From the NCBI GenBank assembly GCA_963781495.1, contig CAWAFX010000003.1, positions 124,001 to 188,000 of the forward strand: DNA of 64,000 nucleotides, given 5' to 3'. The notes under the pieces are model-generated. The model was not told where the DNA came from. It saw only the letters and a program-made list of their open reading frames with translations, and did no database searches. The position numbers and the translations under genes are program-made. The DNA is from Mayfieldus sp963781495 (lineage in GTDB: Bacteria > Actinomycetota > Thermoleophilia > Solirubrobacterales > 70-9). Below, one piece after another: positions 1-8,144 of the stretch; the first letter of the stretch is position 1, and the number at the start of each line of letters is the position of its first letter.

Positions 1-2
1 CC

Positions 3-1118
3 TCCTTCGAGGCCATCGTCGGCGCCCCGGTGCTGAGCTCGGAGTTCGAGCGCGACCCGATGCGCGGCGCCTTCCCGGGCGACAGCGCCCCCGATCACGA
101 CCCGATCGGCCATCTCGAGGTGGTCGCCAACGCCGACGCCTACCTGGTCGCCCCGGCGTCGGCGAACACCGTCGCCAAGCTGGCGGCCGGGATCGCGGAC
201 TCGATGCTGACCACGGCCTTTCTCGCCTGCACGGCGCCGCGCCTGGTCGCTCCGGCGATGAACGACCGCATGTACACCGACGCCGCGACCCAGGCCAACC
301 TGCAGACCCTGCGCGAGCGCGGGATCGAGGTCATCGAACCCGACGAGGGGGCGCTGGCCTCGCGCGGCGAGCAGGGCATCGGGCGCCTGCCCGAGCCGGT
401 AGCGCTGCTGGCCCGCGTCGAGGCCGTGCTGCCGGCCGGAGAGCGGCCCTGGGACGGGATGCGGGTCCTGGTCACGGCCGGCGGTACCCGTGAGCCGATC
501 GACCCGGTTCGCTTCGTCGGCAATCGCTCCAGCGGCCGCATGGGCCTCGCCCTTGCGGCGGCGGCGAAGCGGCGCGGGGCCGAGGTGACGCTGATCGCCG
601 CCAACGTGGCCCTGCCGGCAGCGGCCGGCGTGCGCCGGATCGACGTCGGCAGCGCCGCCGAGCTGGAGGCGGCCGCGATGGCCGAGTTCCCGGGCTCGCA
701 GGTGCTGCTGATGGCCGCCGCCCCGGCCGACTTTCGCCCCGCGGCGCTCGCCGGGGACAAGATCAAGCGCAAGGGCAGTGGCCTCGACCTGCACCTGGAG
801 CCGACCGATGACATCCTCGCCGCCCTGGCTGCCAAGCGGGGCGATGGACAGACGATCGTCGGGTTTGCCGCCGAGCACGGGATCGGAGGTCCCGGGCGGG
901 CCCGCGACAAGCTGGTTCGCAAGGGCGCCGACATGATCGTCCACAACGACGTCTCCAATCCCGAGATCGGCTTCGAGTCCGAGCGCAACGCCGTGACCCT
1001 GATCGACGCCGAGGACGAGCGCGAGCTGGCGATCGACTCCAAGGCCTCGATCGCGGAGGCGATCCTCGACCGCATCGACGAGCTGCGCAGCCGCGAAAGA
1101 CAGGCTTCGAAGCCCTGA
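3..1118 (+). CDS. coaBC: Bifunctional phosphopantothenoylcysteine decarboxylase / phosphopantothenate-cysteine ligase, 5' end missing
   Basis: Two consecutive steps of coenzyme A synthesis in the cytosol: ligation of cysteine to 4'-phosphopantothenate, then decarboxylation. The frame is open to the left edge, so the N-terminus lies outside the window; the visible 371 codons hold most of the protein. The flavoprotein half shows PASANTVAKLAAG and the substrate loop APAMN. The ligase half starts near base 460 with LVTAGGTREPIDPVRF and continues with NRSSGRMG, AAAPADFRP and KIKR, all typical of CoaB. The GTG at base 30 is internal, not the start. The next gene begins 19 bases downstream with its own promoter. 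Family assignment is secure. Confidence 0.95.
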   Translation, partial: SFEAIVGAPVLSSEFERDPMRGAFPGDSAPDHDPIGHLEVVANADAYLVAPASANTVAKLAAGIADSMLTTAFLACTAPRLVAPAMNDRMYTDAATQANLQTLRERGIEVIEPDEGALASRGEQGIGRLPEPVALLARVEAVLPAGERPWDGMRVLVTAGGTREPIDPVRFVGNRSSGRMGLALAAAAKRRGAEVTLIAANVALPAAAGVRRIDVGSAAELEAAAMAEFPGSQVLLMAAAPADFRPAALAGDKIKRKGSGLDLHLEPTDDILAALAAKRGDGQTIVGFAAEHGIGGPGRARDKLVRKGADMIVHNDVSNPEIGFESERNAVTLIDAEDERELAIDSKASIAEAILDRIDELRSRERQASKP

Positions 1119-1124
1119 GGCTCC

Positions 1125-1130
1125 TAAACT
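1125..1130 (+). promoter_or_regulatory. -10 hexamer TAAACT of the TPR gene
   Basis: TAAACT ends 7 nt before the GTG at 1138, so transcription is predicted to start at the start codon. No clear -35 is visible. Confidence 0.55.
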
Positions 1131-1137
1131 TGGTCGG

Positions 1138-1521
1138 GTGCCTGACCAAGCAGAGACACCCGCCGGACTCTCGACCTACACGCTCTACCGCCGCGGCCTG
1201 GAGCTGCTCGAGGACGGCAGCTTCGAGGAGGCGACGGAGCCGCTGGCCGAGGCTGCCCGCCGGGCGCCGGAGAAGAGCTCGGTCCGCGAGGCGCTGGGCC
1301 GTGCCTACTTCCGCAACCGCCAGTTCGCCGAGGCCGCGACCGAGTTCGAGGCCGTGGTCGAGACCCACCCGGTCAACGACTACGCCCACTTCTGCCTCGG
1401 GCGAGCGCTCAGCCTGACCGGGCAGACCAAGCGGGCCCGCCATCACCTGGCGCTGGCTTCCAACCTGCGGCCCGAGCGCCGCGACTACCGCCTCTACCGC
1501 GAGCGGCTGGCGGCCAATTAA
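1138..1521 (+). CDS. Tetratricopeptide-repeat (TPR) protein
   Basis: Small 127-residue protein made of about three TPR-like helix pairs. They are visible as LELLEDGSFEEATEPLAEAARRAP, LGRAYFRNRQFAEAATEFE and LGRALSLTGQTKRARHHL segments, with the usual small residues (A/G) at packing positions. TPRs act as protein-protein interaction scaffolds; the partner is unknown. The GTG start at 1138 is chosen because a -10 element sits 7 nt upstream. The stop TAA overlaps the likely start of dtd, so the two are probably co-translated. There is no signal peptide or membrane segment, so it should be cytosolic. Confidence 0.8.
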   Translation: MPDQAETPAGLSTYTLYRRGLELLEDGSFEEATEPLAEAARRAPEKSSVREALGRAYFRNRQFAEAATEFEAVVETHPVNDYAHFCLGRALSLTGQTKRARHHLALASNLRPERRDYRLYRERLAAN

Positions 1522-1933
1522 GGCCCTCGTTCAGCGCGTCAGCCAGGCGGCGGTCGACGTTGAGGGCGAGCGGGTGGCCCAGATCGGGCCCGGGATGCTG
1601 GTCTTGCTGGGCGTGGCGCGCGAAGACACTGAGCAGACCGCCGACCGGCTGGCCGAGAAGGTGAAGGCGCTGCGGATCTTCGACGACGCCGAGGGGCGGA
1701 TGAACGAGCCCCTGGGCGAGCGCGAGGTGCTCTGCGTCAGCCAGTTCACGCTCTACGGCGACACCCGGCGCGGCAACCGGCCCAGCTACGCCGCCGCGGC
1801 GCCGGCCGGGCAGGCGGAGCCGCTTTACGAGCGCTTCTGCGAGCGGCTCGGGGCCAGGCGAGGCGTCTTCGGCGCCTGCATGGGTGTGGCGCTGGTCAAC
1901 GACGGCCCGGTGACCTTGCTGCTGGAAGCCTGA
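1517..1933 (+). CDS. dtd: D-aminoacyl-tRNA deacylase, probable ATT start
   Basis: Hydrolyses D-amino acids (and Gly from tRNA-Ala) off mischarged tRNA. The SQFTLYGDTRRGNRPSY segment and the C-terminal NDGPVTLLLE (the Gly-cisPro region) identify DTD. The first GTG, at 1574, would delete the conserved N-terminus. Translating further upstream in the same frame gives ALVQRVSQAAVDVEGERVAQ, which is the normal DTD beginning. The only plausible initiator there is ATT at 1517 followed by AAG GCC CTC (MKALVQRV). It overlaps the TAA of the TPR gene as ATTAA. No ATG, GTG or TTG exists between the previous in-frame stop (about 1417) and 1574. The resulting 138 residues fit the family (about 145). Function is secure; the start is an inference. 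Confidence 0.88.
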   Translation: MKALVQRVSQAAVDVEGERVAQIGPGMLVLLGVAREDTEQTADRLAEKVKALRIFDDAEGRMNEPLGEREVLCVSQFTLYGDTRRGNRPSYAAAAPAGQAEPLYERFCERLGARRGVFGACMGVALVNDGPVTLLLEA

Positions 1934-1976
1934 TCCGGGGCCGAAATCACGCATCCGTCAGGCACGGTGGCGTGGC

Positions 1977-1982
1977 TATACT
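1977..1982 (+). promoter_or_regulatory. -10 hexamer TATACT of the rimP-nusA-infB operon
   Basis: Near-consensus TATACT with no start codon 6-10 nt downstream, unlike many other promoters here. Transcription should begin near 1989, giving a leader of roughly 80 nt before rimP. The -35 region is weak. Confidence 0.55.
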
Positions 1983-2020
1983 GGGCGCAAGCTTTTCCAC
2001 GTCCCAAACCGTGTCGAAAG

Positions 2021-2043
2021 GTGGGCCTGGCCCACTTTTTTTT
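2021..2043 (+). terminator. Hairpin plus eight-T run in the rimP leader (terminator or attenuator)
   Basis: GTGGGC (2021-2026) pairs with GCCCAC (2030-2035) across a 3-nt loop, followed directly by eight T residues (2036-2043). This is a canonical intrinsic terminator. It lies downstream of the TATACT promoter and upstream of rimP, so it could end dtd transcripts or attenuate the rimP operon. Confidence 0.65.
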
Positions 2044-2068
2044 CGGCCCGCAGCGGGCAAATTCAGGA

Positions 2069-2503
2069 ATGAGAGACCTACAGACGGACATCGAGGAGCG
2101 GCTCGCGGAGCTCGATCCGAGGATCGAGCTGATCGCCGTGGAGAATCCCAGCCCCGACGGCCTGCGCCTCTATATCGACCATCCGCAAGGGGTCGACCTG
2201 GCGCTCTGCGAGCGGGTCACCAATCAGCTGCGCGAGCTGCTGATCGACCACTCGCTCGAGGTGTCATCGCCCGGCTTCGAGCGGCCGCTGACCAAGCCCG
2301 AGCATTTCAACCGCTTCCGCGGCCGGCAGGTGAGGGTGCGGACCCGCGAGGCACTCGAGGGCCGCCGCAACTTCACCGGCACGATCGCCGACGCCGATGC
2401 GAAGGCAGTCTCAGTGGACCTCGGCGACCACTCCGTGACCATCCCGCACGAGCGCATCCGCCGCTCCAATCTCGTGCCAGACCTCCAGGAGGGAGACCGT
2501 TGA
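2069..2503 (+). CDS. rimP: Ribosome maturation factor RimP
   Basis: Needed for 30S subunit maturation; first gene of the nusA-infB operon in most bacteria, as here. The protein (144 residues from ATG 2069) has the RimP signature region LEVSSPGFERPLTKPEHFNRF followed by the small SH3-like C-terminal domain (TGTIADADAKAVSVDLGDHSVTIPHERI). An upstream in-frame extension to 1967 is rejected because it would translate the terminator-like hairpin and gives non-conserved sequence. The stop TGA overlaps the TTG start of nusA (TTGA), suggesting translational coupling. Confidence 0.93.
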   Translation: MRDLQTDIEERLAELDPRIELIAVENPSPDGLRLYIDHPQGVDLALCERVTNQLRELLIDHSLEVSSPGFERPLTKPEHFNRFRGRQVRVRTREALEGRRNFTGTIADADAKAVSVDLGDHSVTIPHERIRRSNLVPDLQEGDR

Positions 2504-4185
2504 CCAAGGAGATCGTCGAGGCCGTACACGCCCTCGAGCAGGAGAAGGGAATCTCGGCCGACAAGCTGATGGACGCGCTCGAGGATGCCCTGCTTTCCGC
2601 CTACAAGAAGACCCCCGGCGCCGCCAAGTACGCGCGCGTCGACCTCGACCACGAGACCGCCGACTTCCTGGTCTTCGAGCTGATCCTGCCGCCGGAGCTG
2701 GAGGACAAGCTGCTCGAGCAGGCAGCCGAGGAGGAGCGAACGATCGACCCCGAGACGGGGGAGATGCGCGAGCCCGAGGAGCCCGAGCTGACGCCCGAGT
2801 TGCTCGCCCCCTACGAGAGCCAGATCGAGTCGCGCGACGTCACCCCCGACGACTTCGGGCGGATCGCCGCCCAGACCGCCAAGCAGGTGATCCTGCAGCG
2901 GATCCGCGAGGCCGAGCGCCAGATGATGTTCGACGAGTACCAGGACCGGGTCGGCGAGCTGATCACCGGGATCATCCAGCAGTCCGACAAGCGCTACACG
3001 CTGGTCCAGCTGCGCGAGCGGGTCGAGGCGCTGCTGCCGAAGTCGGAGCAGGTCTACAACGAGCGCTATGACCACGGCATGCGAGTCAAGGCCGTGATCA
3101 CCGATGTCTCCGACGCCGCCAAGGGTCCCAGCATCGTCGTCTCGCGCCGCAACCCGGACCTGATCCGCAAGCTTTTCGAGCTCGAGGTGCCGGAGATCGC
3201 CGACAAGCTGGTCGAGATCACCGGCGTCGCCCGCGAGCCCGGCTACCGCTCGAAGATCGCCGTCGTCTCGCACGCCGACGGAGTCGACCCGGTCGGCGCC
3301 TGCGTCGGCCCGCGGGGTTCGCGCGTGCGGATGGTCGTCTCCGAGCTGCGGGGCGAGAAGATCGACATCATTCCCTACAACGACGAGCCCGCCCGCTTCG
3401 TCGCCAAGGCGCTCTCGCCGGCCCGCGTTCGCGAGGTCCTGGTCGACGACGACGAGCAGCAGGCGACGGTGATCGTCCCCGACGACCAGCTCTCGCTGGC
3501 GATCGGCCGTGACGGCCAGAACGCCCGCCTGGCCGCCCGCCTGACCGGGTGGCGGGTCGACATCAAGTCGGAGTCCGAATTCGCGCGCGAGGATGACGAC
3601 ATCGAGTACGAGGGCGAGGAGGAGTTCGACGGGCGCTGCATGGCGATCCTCTCCAACGGCCGCCGCTGTCCGAACGCCGCTCTGGGCGGCTCCACGTACT
3701 GCGGCCTGCCCCAGCACCAGGCTCTGGCCCGCTTCGACACCAACCAGGTCGCGGTGCTCTCCGGGCTCTCCGACGAGGAGGTCGCGACGCTCGCGAACCC
3801 CGAGTCCGACGATGGCGCTGTGAAGCCGATCGTCGATGGCGCAAGCGCGGCCTTCGCCGAGGCGGAGACCGAGGCCCAGGAGGAGGCCGAAGCGGAGGAA
3901 GCCGGAGAAGAGGAGGTCGCAGTGGAGGAGGAGGTCGCAGTGGAGGAGGCGGCAGCCGCCGAGGAGCAGTCGGCGCCCGCCGCCGAGGCGAGCGAAGACG
4001 CCGAGAGCCAGCTCGACGAGGCCGAGGAGTCCGCCAAGCAGGCTGAGGAGGGCGCCGACCAGGCCGCCGAGGATCTCGAGCAGGCGTCGGAGGAGGCCGA
4101 GTCGCAGGCCGAGGACCTGGAGAAGGTCGCCGAACAGCAGTCGGACGGCGAGGTGCCGCAGCCGGTGGAGGAATCAACCGAGTAG
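2500..4185 (+). CDS. nusA: Transcription termination/antitermination factor NusA with a C-terminal Cys/His finger and acidic tail
   Basis: RNA-polymerase-binding elongation factor. TTG start at 2500 overlaps the rimP stop and begins MTKEIVEAVHALEQEKG, the usual NusA N-terminus. Domain order: N-terminal RNAP-binding domain, S1 domain (GMRVKAVITDVSD onward), then KH1/KH2 (GACVGPRGSRVRMVVSEL and SLAIGRDGQNARLAARLTGW), ending near residue 350. Two additions follow. The first is a motif of form C-X9-C-X10-C-X4-H (Cys380, Cys390, Cys401, His406) that looks like a small zinc finger. The second is a tail of about 130 residues dominated by Glu and Ala, probably disordered or coiled coil. No ylxR gene lies between nusA and infB, unlike the common order. 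Total 561 residues, longer than the usual 350-500. Confidence 0.95.
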   Translation: MTKEIVEAVHALEQEKGISADKLMDALEDALLSAYKKTPGAAKYARVDLDHETADFLVFELILPPELEDKLLEQAAEEERTIDPETGEMREPEEPELTPELLAPYESQIESRDVTPDDFGRIAAQTAKQVILQRIREAERQMMFDEYQDRVGELITGIIQQSDKRYTLVQLRERVEALLPKSEQVYNERYDHGMRVKAVITDVSDAAKGPSIVVSRRNPDLIRKLFELEVPEIADKLVEITGVAREPGYRSKIAVVSHADGVDPVGACVGPRGSRVRMVVSELRGEKIDIIPYNDEPARFVAKALSPARVREVLVDDDEQQATVIVPDDQLSLAIGRDGQNARLAARLTGWRVDIKSESEFAREDDDIEYEGEEEFDGRCMAILSNGRRCPNAALGGSTYCGLPQHQALARFDTNQVAVLSGLSDEEVATLANPESDDGAVKPIVDGASAAFAEAETEAQEEAEAEEAGEEEVAVEEEVAVEEAAAAEEQSAPAAEASEDAESQLDEAEESAKQAEEGADQAAEDLEQASEEAESQAEDLEKVAEQQSDGEVPQPVEESTE

Positions 4186-4188
4186 TCG

Positions 4189-6453
4189 ATGGCGCGCAAG
4201 CGAGTTCACGAGATAGCCAAGGCCCAGGGCCTGACCAGCAAGGAAGTCCTCGCGGCGCTGAAGGCGGCCGGGATCGAAGCCAAGGCGGCCGCCTCGAGCG
4301 TCGAGGAAGAGGAGGCGCTGAAAGCGCTGACCGCGGCCGAGGCCGGCGACGGGGCCACAGCCAAGGCGAAGGCCAACGGCAAGGAGACCGCGAAGGGCAA
4401 GCCGGCGGCGAAGGCCAAGCCGGCAGTCGCGAAGGGCGACGGAAAGCCGGCTGCGAAGCCGAAGGCCGCAGCTTCATCGAAGACTCCCGTCCGCCCGCGC
4501 GGCGATGCAACCGCGGGCCCGGCGAAGTCCGGCGGCAAGCGCCGGCGTCGGGTCGTGATCGATTCCCAGGCGGCGCGGCGCGACGACATGCGCCAGGCGC
4601 CACCACCGCGGCCGCCGCGGCGCCGAGGCGGCCGCCGCCGCAGGCCGCTGCTCGAGGAGCCGCCGGTCAGGGCTCCGGAGGCGCCGGAGCCCGAGGCGAC
4701 CAAGGTCCCCTCCGGGGCCACGGTGCGCGAGGTCGGCGAGCTGCTTGGCCTAGGCGGCGCCGACGTGATCAAGAAGCTGATGACGATGGGCGAGATGGCG
4801 ACGCTGACGCAGACCCTCAGCGACGAGACCGTGAGGGCGATCGCCGACGAGTTCGACCGCAAGATCGAGATCGTCACCGCGGCCGAGGAGGAATCCGAGA
4901 AGCCGGCCTTCGAGGACGCCGAGGCCGAGCTGCAGGACCGCCCGCCGGTGGTCGCCGTGATGGGCCACGTCGATCACGGAAAGACTTCGCTCCTGGACGC
5001 GATCCGCGAAACCGAGGTGGTCGCCGGCGAGGCCGGGGGAATCACCCAGCACATCGGCGCCTACCAGGTCCATCACGGCGACAAGGCGATCACCTTCCTC
5101 GACACCCCCGGCCACGAGGCCTTCACGGCGATGCGCGCCCGCGGCGCCCAGGTCACCGACCTGGCGGTGATCGTCGTTGCTGCCGACGACGGCGTTATGC
5201 CGCAGACCCTGGAGGCGATCGACCACGCCCGTGCCGCCGACGTGCCGATCCTCGTCGCGGTCAACAAGATCGACCGCCCGGAGGCGCAGCCCGACCGGGT
5301 GCGCACCGAGCTGGCCGGTCACGAGCTCAACCCCGAGGAGTGGGGCGGGGAAACCGTCTACGTCGACGTCTCGGCGAAGACCAGGGAGGGGCTCGACAAC
5401 CTGCTCGACATGATCGTGCTGGTCTCCGACCTCGAGGAGCTGGGGGCCAATCCCGACGCTCCGGCGTCGGGGACGGTGATCGAGTCCAAGCTCGACCCTG
5501 GCCGCGGCCCGGTGGTCAGCGTGCTGGTACAGCGCGGGACGCTGAACATCGGCGACGCGGTCGTCGCCGGCCCGCAATGGGGCCGGGTGCGGGCGATGCA
5601 GGACTTCACCGGCGACCGCGTCCAGGAGGCGGGGCCGGGGATGCCGGTCGAGGTGCTCGGTTTCGAGGGCGTCTGCGAGGCGGGCGAGTTCGTCCAGGTG
5701 GTCGAGAACGACCGCCGCGCCCGCGAGATGGCGGGCGAGCGCGCCAACCGGCTCAAGACCGAGCAGCTGGCCCGCCGCCAGGCCCGCAAGGTCACCTTGG
5801 AGGAGGTCTTCGCCCGCGCCCAGGAGGGCGAGATCAAGGAGCTCAACATCGTGCTCAAGGCCGATGTGGCCGGGTCGCTGGAGGCGCTGCAGGACGAGAT
5901 CGCAAAGCTTCCCCAGCAGCAGGTCCCGATCAACATCATTCACGCCCAGACCGGCGGCATCAACGAATCCGACGTGATGCTGGCCTCGGCATCCGACGCG
6001 GTGATCATCGGCTTCAACGTGCGCCCCCTCTCCGAGGCCCGGCGGGCCGCCGAGCGCGAGGGCGTCGACATCCGCACCTACTCGGTGATCTACAAGGTCA
6101 CCGAGGAGCTGCGCGCGGCGATGGAGGGCATGCTGGAGCCGGAGGAGGTTGAGGAGACGATCGGCGAGGCCGAGATCCTGCAGACCTTCCGCGCCTCGCG
6201 GGTTGGGCGGATCGCCGGCTGCCGGGTCACCGACGGCAAGGTGACCCGCGACGCCCAGGTGCGGCTGGTTCGCGACGGCACCGTCGTCTGGGAGGGCAGG
6301 CTCGGGTCGCTGCGCCGCTTCAAGGACGATGTCAACGAGGTCGAGGAGGGCCAGGAATGCGGGATCGTGCTCGAAGGCTTCGCCGACGTCAAGGAAGGCG
6401 ACATGCTCGAGTTCTTCCGCACCAAGCAGGTTGAGCAGACGCTCGACCACTAG
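4189..6453 (+). CDS. infB: Translation initiation factor IF-2
   Basis: GTPase that places initiator tRNA on the 30S subunit. Starts 3 bases after nusA. The N-terminal IF2_N helix domain (MARKRVHEIAKAQGLTSKEV) is followed by an Ala/Lys/Pro-rich linker (about residues 50-165) and a second IF2_N domain (VREVGELLGLGGADVIKKLM). The GTPase then shows G1 GHVDHGKTS, G2 GGITQHIG, G3 DTPGHEAF, G4 NKID and G5 SAK, followed by the beta-barrel and C-terminal domains. 754 residues, on the short side for an actinobacterial IF-2. No anomaly in the G domain. Confidence 0.98.
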   Translation: MARKRVHEIAKAQGLTSKEVLAALKAAGIEAKAAASSVEEEEALKALTAAEAGDGATAKAKANGKETAKGKPAAKAKPAVAKGDGKPAAKPKAAASSKTPVRPRGDATAGPAKSGGKRRRRVVIDSQAARRDDMRQAPPPRPPRRRGGRRRRPLLEEPPVRAPEAPEPEATKVPSGATVREVGELLGLGGADVIKKLMTMGEMATLTQTLSDETVRAIADEFDRKIEIVTAAEEESEKPAFEDAEAELQDRPPVVAVMGHVDHGKTSLLDAIRETEVVAGEAGGITQHIGAYQVHHGDKAITFLDTPGHEAFTAMRARGAQVTDLAVIVVAADDGVMPQTLEAIDHARAADVPILVAVNKIDRPEAQPDRVRTELAGHELNPEEWGGETVYVDVSAKTREGLDNLLDMIVLVSDLEELGANPDAPASGTVIESKLDPGRGPVVSVLVQRGTLNIGDAVVAGPQWGRVRAMQDFTGDRVQEAGPGMPVEVLGFEGVCEAGEFVQVVENDRRAREMAGERANRLKTEQLARRQARKVTLEEVFARAQEGEIKELNIVLKADVAGSLEALQDEIAKLPQQQVPINIIHAQTGGINESDVMLASASDAVIIGFNVRPLSEARRAAEREGVDIRTYSVIYKVTEELRAAMEGMLEPEEVEETIGEAEILQTFRASRVGRIAGCRVTDGKVTRDAQVRLVRDGTVVWEGRLGSLRRFKDDVNEVEEGQECGIVLEGFADVKEGDMLEFFRTKQVEQTLDH

Positions 6454-6751
6454 CGACCCCTTCGTCTGCCTGGTCGAGCTTCGCCTTCACTTCGGTGAGT
6501 CCTCGGACCTGAAGGGCAAGCGCAAGCACGTCAGCTCGCTCAAGACCCAGCTCCGGCAGCGCTTCGGTGCCTCGGTCGCCGAGATCGGCGGACACGACAA
6601 GTGGCAGCGGGCGACCCTGCTCTGCGCCCTGGTCGGCGGGCGCGAGGTCGAGGACCGGGGTGCCGCCTTGGAGCGCTTCGCCGAGAGCCGTTATCCGGAT
6701 GGGTGCTCCGCCGAGCGCGACCTGTTCAGCCTTCGGGACCTCCGCGATTGA
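6431..6751 (+). CDS. ylxP: DUF503 / YlxP family protein
   Basis: Small conserved protein of unknown biochemical role, usually encoded between infB and rbfA as here. Recognised by VELRLHFGESSDLKGKRKHV (family: xLxLHxPxxxSLKxKR) and by SVAEIGGHDKWQRATLLCAL. There is no ATG or GTG near the conserved N-terminus. TTG at 6431, overlapping the end of infB by 23 bases, is the best standard start, and CTG at 6470 is an alternative that would begin just before VELRL. About 106 residues. Likely involved in ribosome assembly by association only. Confidence 0.82.
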   Translation: MSRRSTTSDPFVCLVELRLHFGESSDLKGKRKHVSSLKTQLRQRFGASVAEIGGHDKWQRATLLCALVGGREVEDRGAALERFAESRYPDGCSAERDLFSLRDLRD

Positions 6752-6779
6752 GATTTGCGGGCAAAACGTGGGCCGGCTG

Positions 6780-6785
6780 TATAGT
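6780..6785 (+). promoter_or_regulatory. -10 hexamer TATAGT upstream of rbfA
   Basis: TATAGT with a possible TTGCGG -35 at 6755 (spacer 19). The ATG of rbfA follows 9 nt later, predicting a leader of only a few nucleotides. This is a promoter internal to the operon. Confidence 0.5.
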
Positions 6786-6794
6786 CGCGCGGCG

Positions 6795-7133
6795 ATGCCC
6801 TCGGCTCGCATGCGGCGCATCAACGAGATGCTGCGCGAGGTCGTAGGGGCGGCGATTTCGACCGACCTCAATGACCCGCGGATCGGATTCGTCACCGTGA
6901 CCTCCGTCGACACAACCTCTGACCTGCGTGCTGCGCGCGTCTATCTCAGCGTGCTCGGCAGCGTCGAGGAGCGCGAGGCGACGCTGGCCGGTCTTGCTTC
7001 CTCGCGCGGCGTGATCCAGGCCCGGATCGGCCGCGAGACGCGGATGAAGCGCACCCCGACGCTGACCTTCCACTACGACGACAGCGTCGACAAGGGCATG
7101 CGGATCTCGAAGCTGCTCGACTCCGAGCAATGA
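6795..7133 (+). CDS. rbfA: 30S ribosome-binding factor RbfA
   Basis: Cold-adaptation and 16S rRNA maturation factor that binds the 30S subunit. The KH-like fold is visible as ARMRRINEMLREVVGAAI, DPRIGFVTVTSVDTTSDLRAARVYLSVLG and the C-terminal RIGRETRMKRTPTLTFHYDDS. ATG at 6795 gives 112 residues, normal for the family. The longer upstream frame is discarded because it overlaps ylxP without similarity. The stop overlaps the start of the next gene as ATGA. Confidence 0.94.
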   Translation: MPSARMRRINEMLREVVGAAISTDLNDPRIGFVTVTSVDTTSDLRAARVYLSVLGSVEEREATLAGLASSRGVIQARIGRETRMKRTPTLTFHYDDSVDKGMRISKLLDSEQ

Positions 7134-8143
7134 CAGCGGGCGCGGGGGCAGGCGGCGCGGCCGACGTGGTGGCAACCGACCTCGAGGCCGTGGCGGCCGA
7201 GATCCGGGGGGCCGAGCGCTTCCTGCTCACCACCCACGAGGGGCCCGACGGCGACGCCCTGGGCTCGCTGCTGGCGGTGCACAAGATGCTGGGCCTGCTC
7301 GGCAAGGACTCGGTGATGTTCCTGGCCGCGAAGGAGTTTCCGCTGCCGATCGAATACCGCTTCCTGCCTCTGGAGGAGGTCTTCCACGAGCCGCCCGCCG
7401 ACATGCCCGACCGCGTGGTCCTCTTTCTGGACTGCGGCAACGTCGACCGGATGCCGGTCGATTTCCTCTCCAACGGCGGCGCCCACGTGATCAACATCGA
7501 TCACCACCACGACAACACCCGCTTCGGGGACGTCAACCTGGTCGACACCGGCGCCTCCTCGACGGCCGAGATCGTCTACGAGCTGGTGCGCCACCTCGGC
7601 GTCGAGCTGACGCCCGAGATCGCCTCGGCGCTCTACGTCGGCCTGGTCACCGACACTGGCCGCTTCATGTACGAGAACACCGATTCGCGCTCGCACCGGA
7701 TGGCCGCTGATCTGATCGACGCCGGGGTCGACGTCAACGACACCTACCGCCGCCTCTACGAGAGCGTGCCGCTGGAGAAGCTGAAGCTGCTGGCCCGGGC
7801 CCTGGAGGCGATCGAGCTGCCCTGCGAGGGGCTCGCGATCACCCATCTCACCGAGGCCGACTACGAGGCAACCGGTTCCGGCGAGGAGATGACCGAGGGA
7901 ATCATCGACTTCCTGCGCTCGCTCGAGGGAATCCGCGTCGCTGCGGTGATCCGCGAGCTCGGCAGCCGTGGGCGGGCGGCGCGCAAGGTCAGCCTGCGAT
8001 CGAGCGGCAACGGCGTCGACGTTTCGGAGATCGCCCGCCGGCACAACGGCGGCGGGCACGTGCGCGCGGCCGGTTTCTCGACCGATCTCGGCAAGGACCA
8101 GATCGTCGAGTTTCTCTGCGAACAGCTCGCCGCCGGCGCCTAG
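7130..8143 (+). CDS. nrnA: DHH-family oligoribonuclease / pAp phosphatase (NrnA type)
   Basis: Degrades short RNA oligomers (nanoRNA) and often 3'-phosphoadenosine 5'-phosphate. The N-terminal DHH domain has THEGPDGDALGS (metal-binding DxD type), FLDCGNVDRM, and INIDHHHDN (the DHH motif). The C-terminal DHHA1 domain ends with RRHNGGGHVRAAGF, the substrate-binding GGGH motif. 337 residues. The ATG overlaps the rbfA stop (ATGA). The rbfA-nrnA-truB order is common in Gram-positive bacteria. An Ala/Gly-rich stretch of about 15 residues at the N-terminus is non-conserved. Confidence 0.93.
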   Translation: MTAGAGAGGAADVVATDLEAVAAEIRGAERFLLTTHEGPDGDALGSLLAVHKMLGLLGKDSVMFLAAKEFPLPIEYRFLPLEEVFHEPPADMPDRVVLFLDCGNVDRMPVDFLSNGGAHVINIDHHHDNTRFGDVNLVDTGASSTAEIVYELVRHLGVELTPEIASALYVGLVTDTGRFMYENTDSRSHRMAADLIDAGVDVNDTYRRLYESVPLEKLKLLARALEAIELPCEGLAITHLTEADYEATGSGEEMTEGIIDFLRSLEGIRVAAVIRELGSRGRAARKVSLRSSGNGVDVSEIARRHNGGGHVRAAGFSTDLGKDQIVEFLCEQLAAGA

Positions 8144-8144
8144 G

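Noticed and set aside
2224..3717. 497-residue antisense frame opposite nusA
   Set aside because: Mirror of NusA codon bias; no motif, no plausible start signal.
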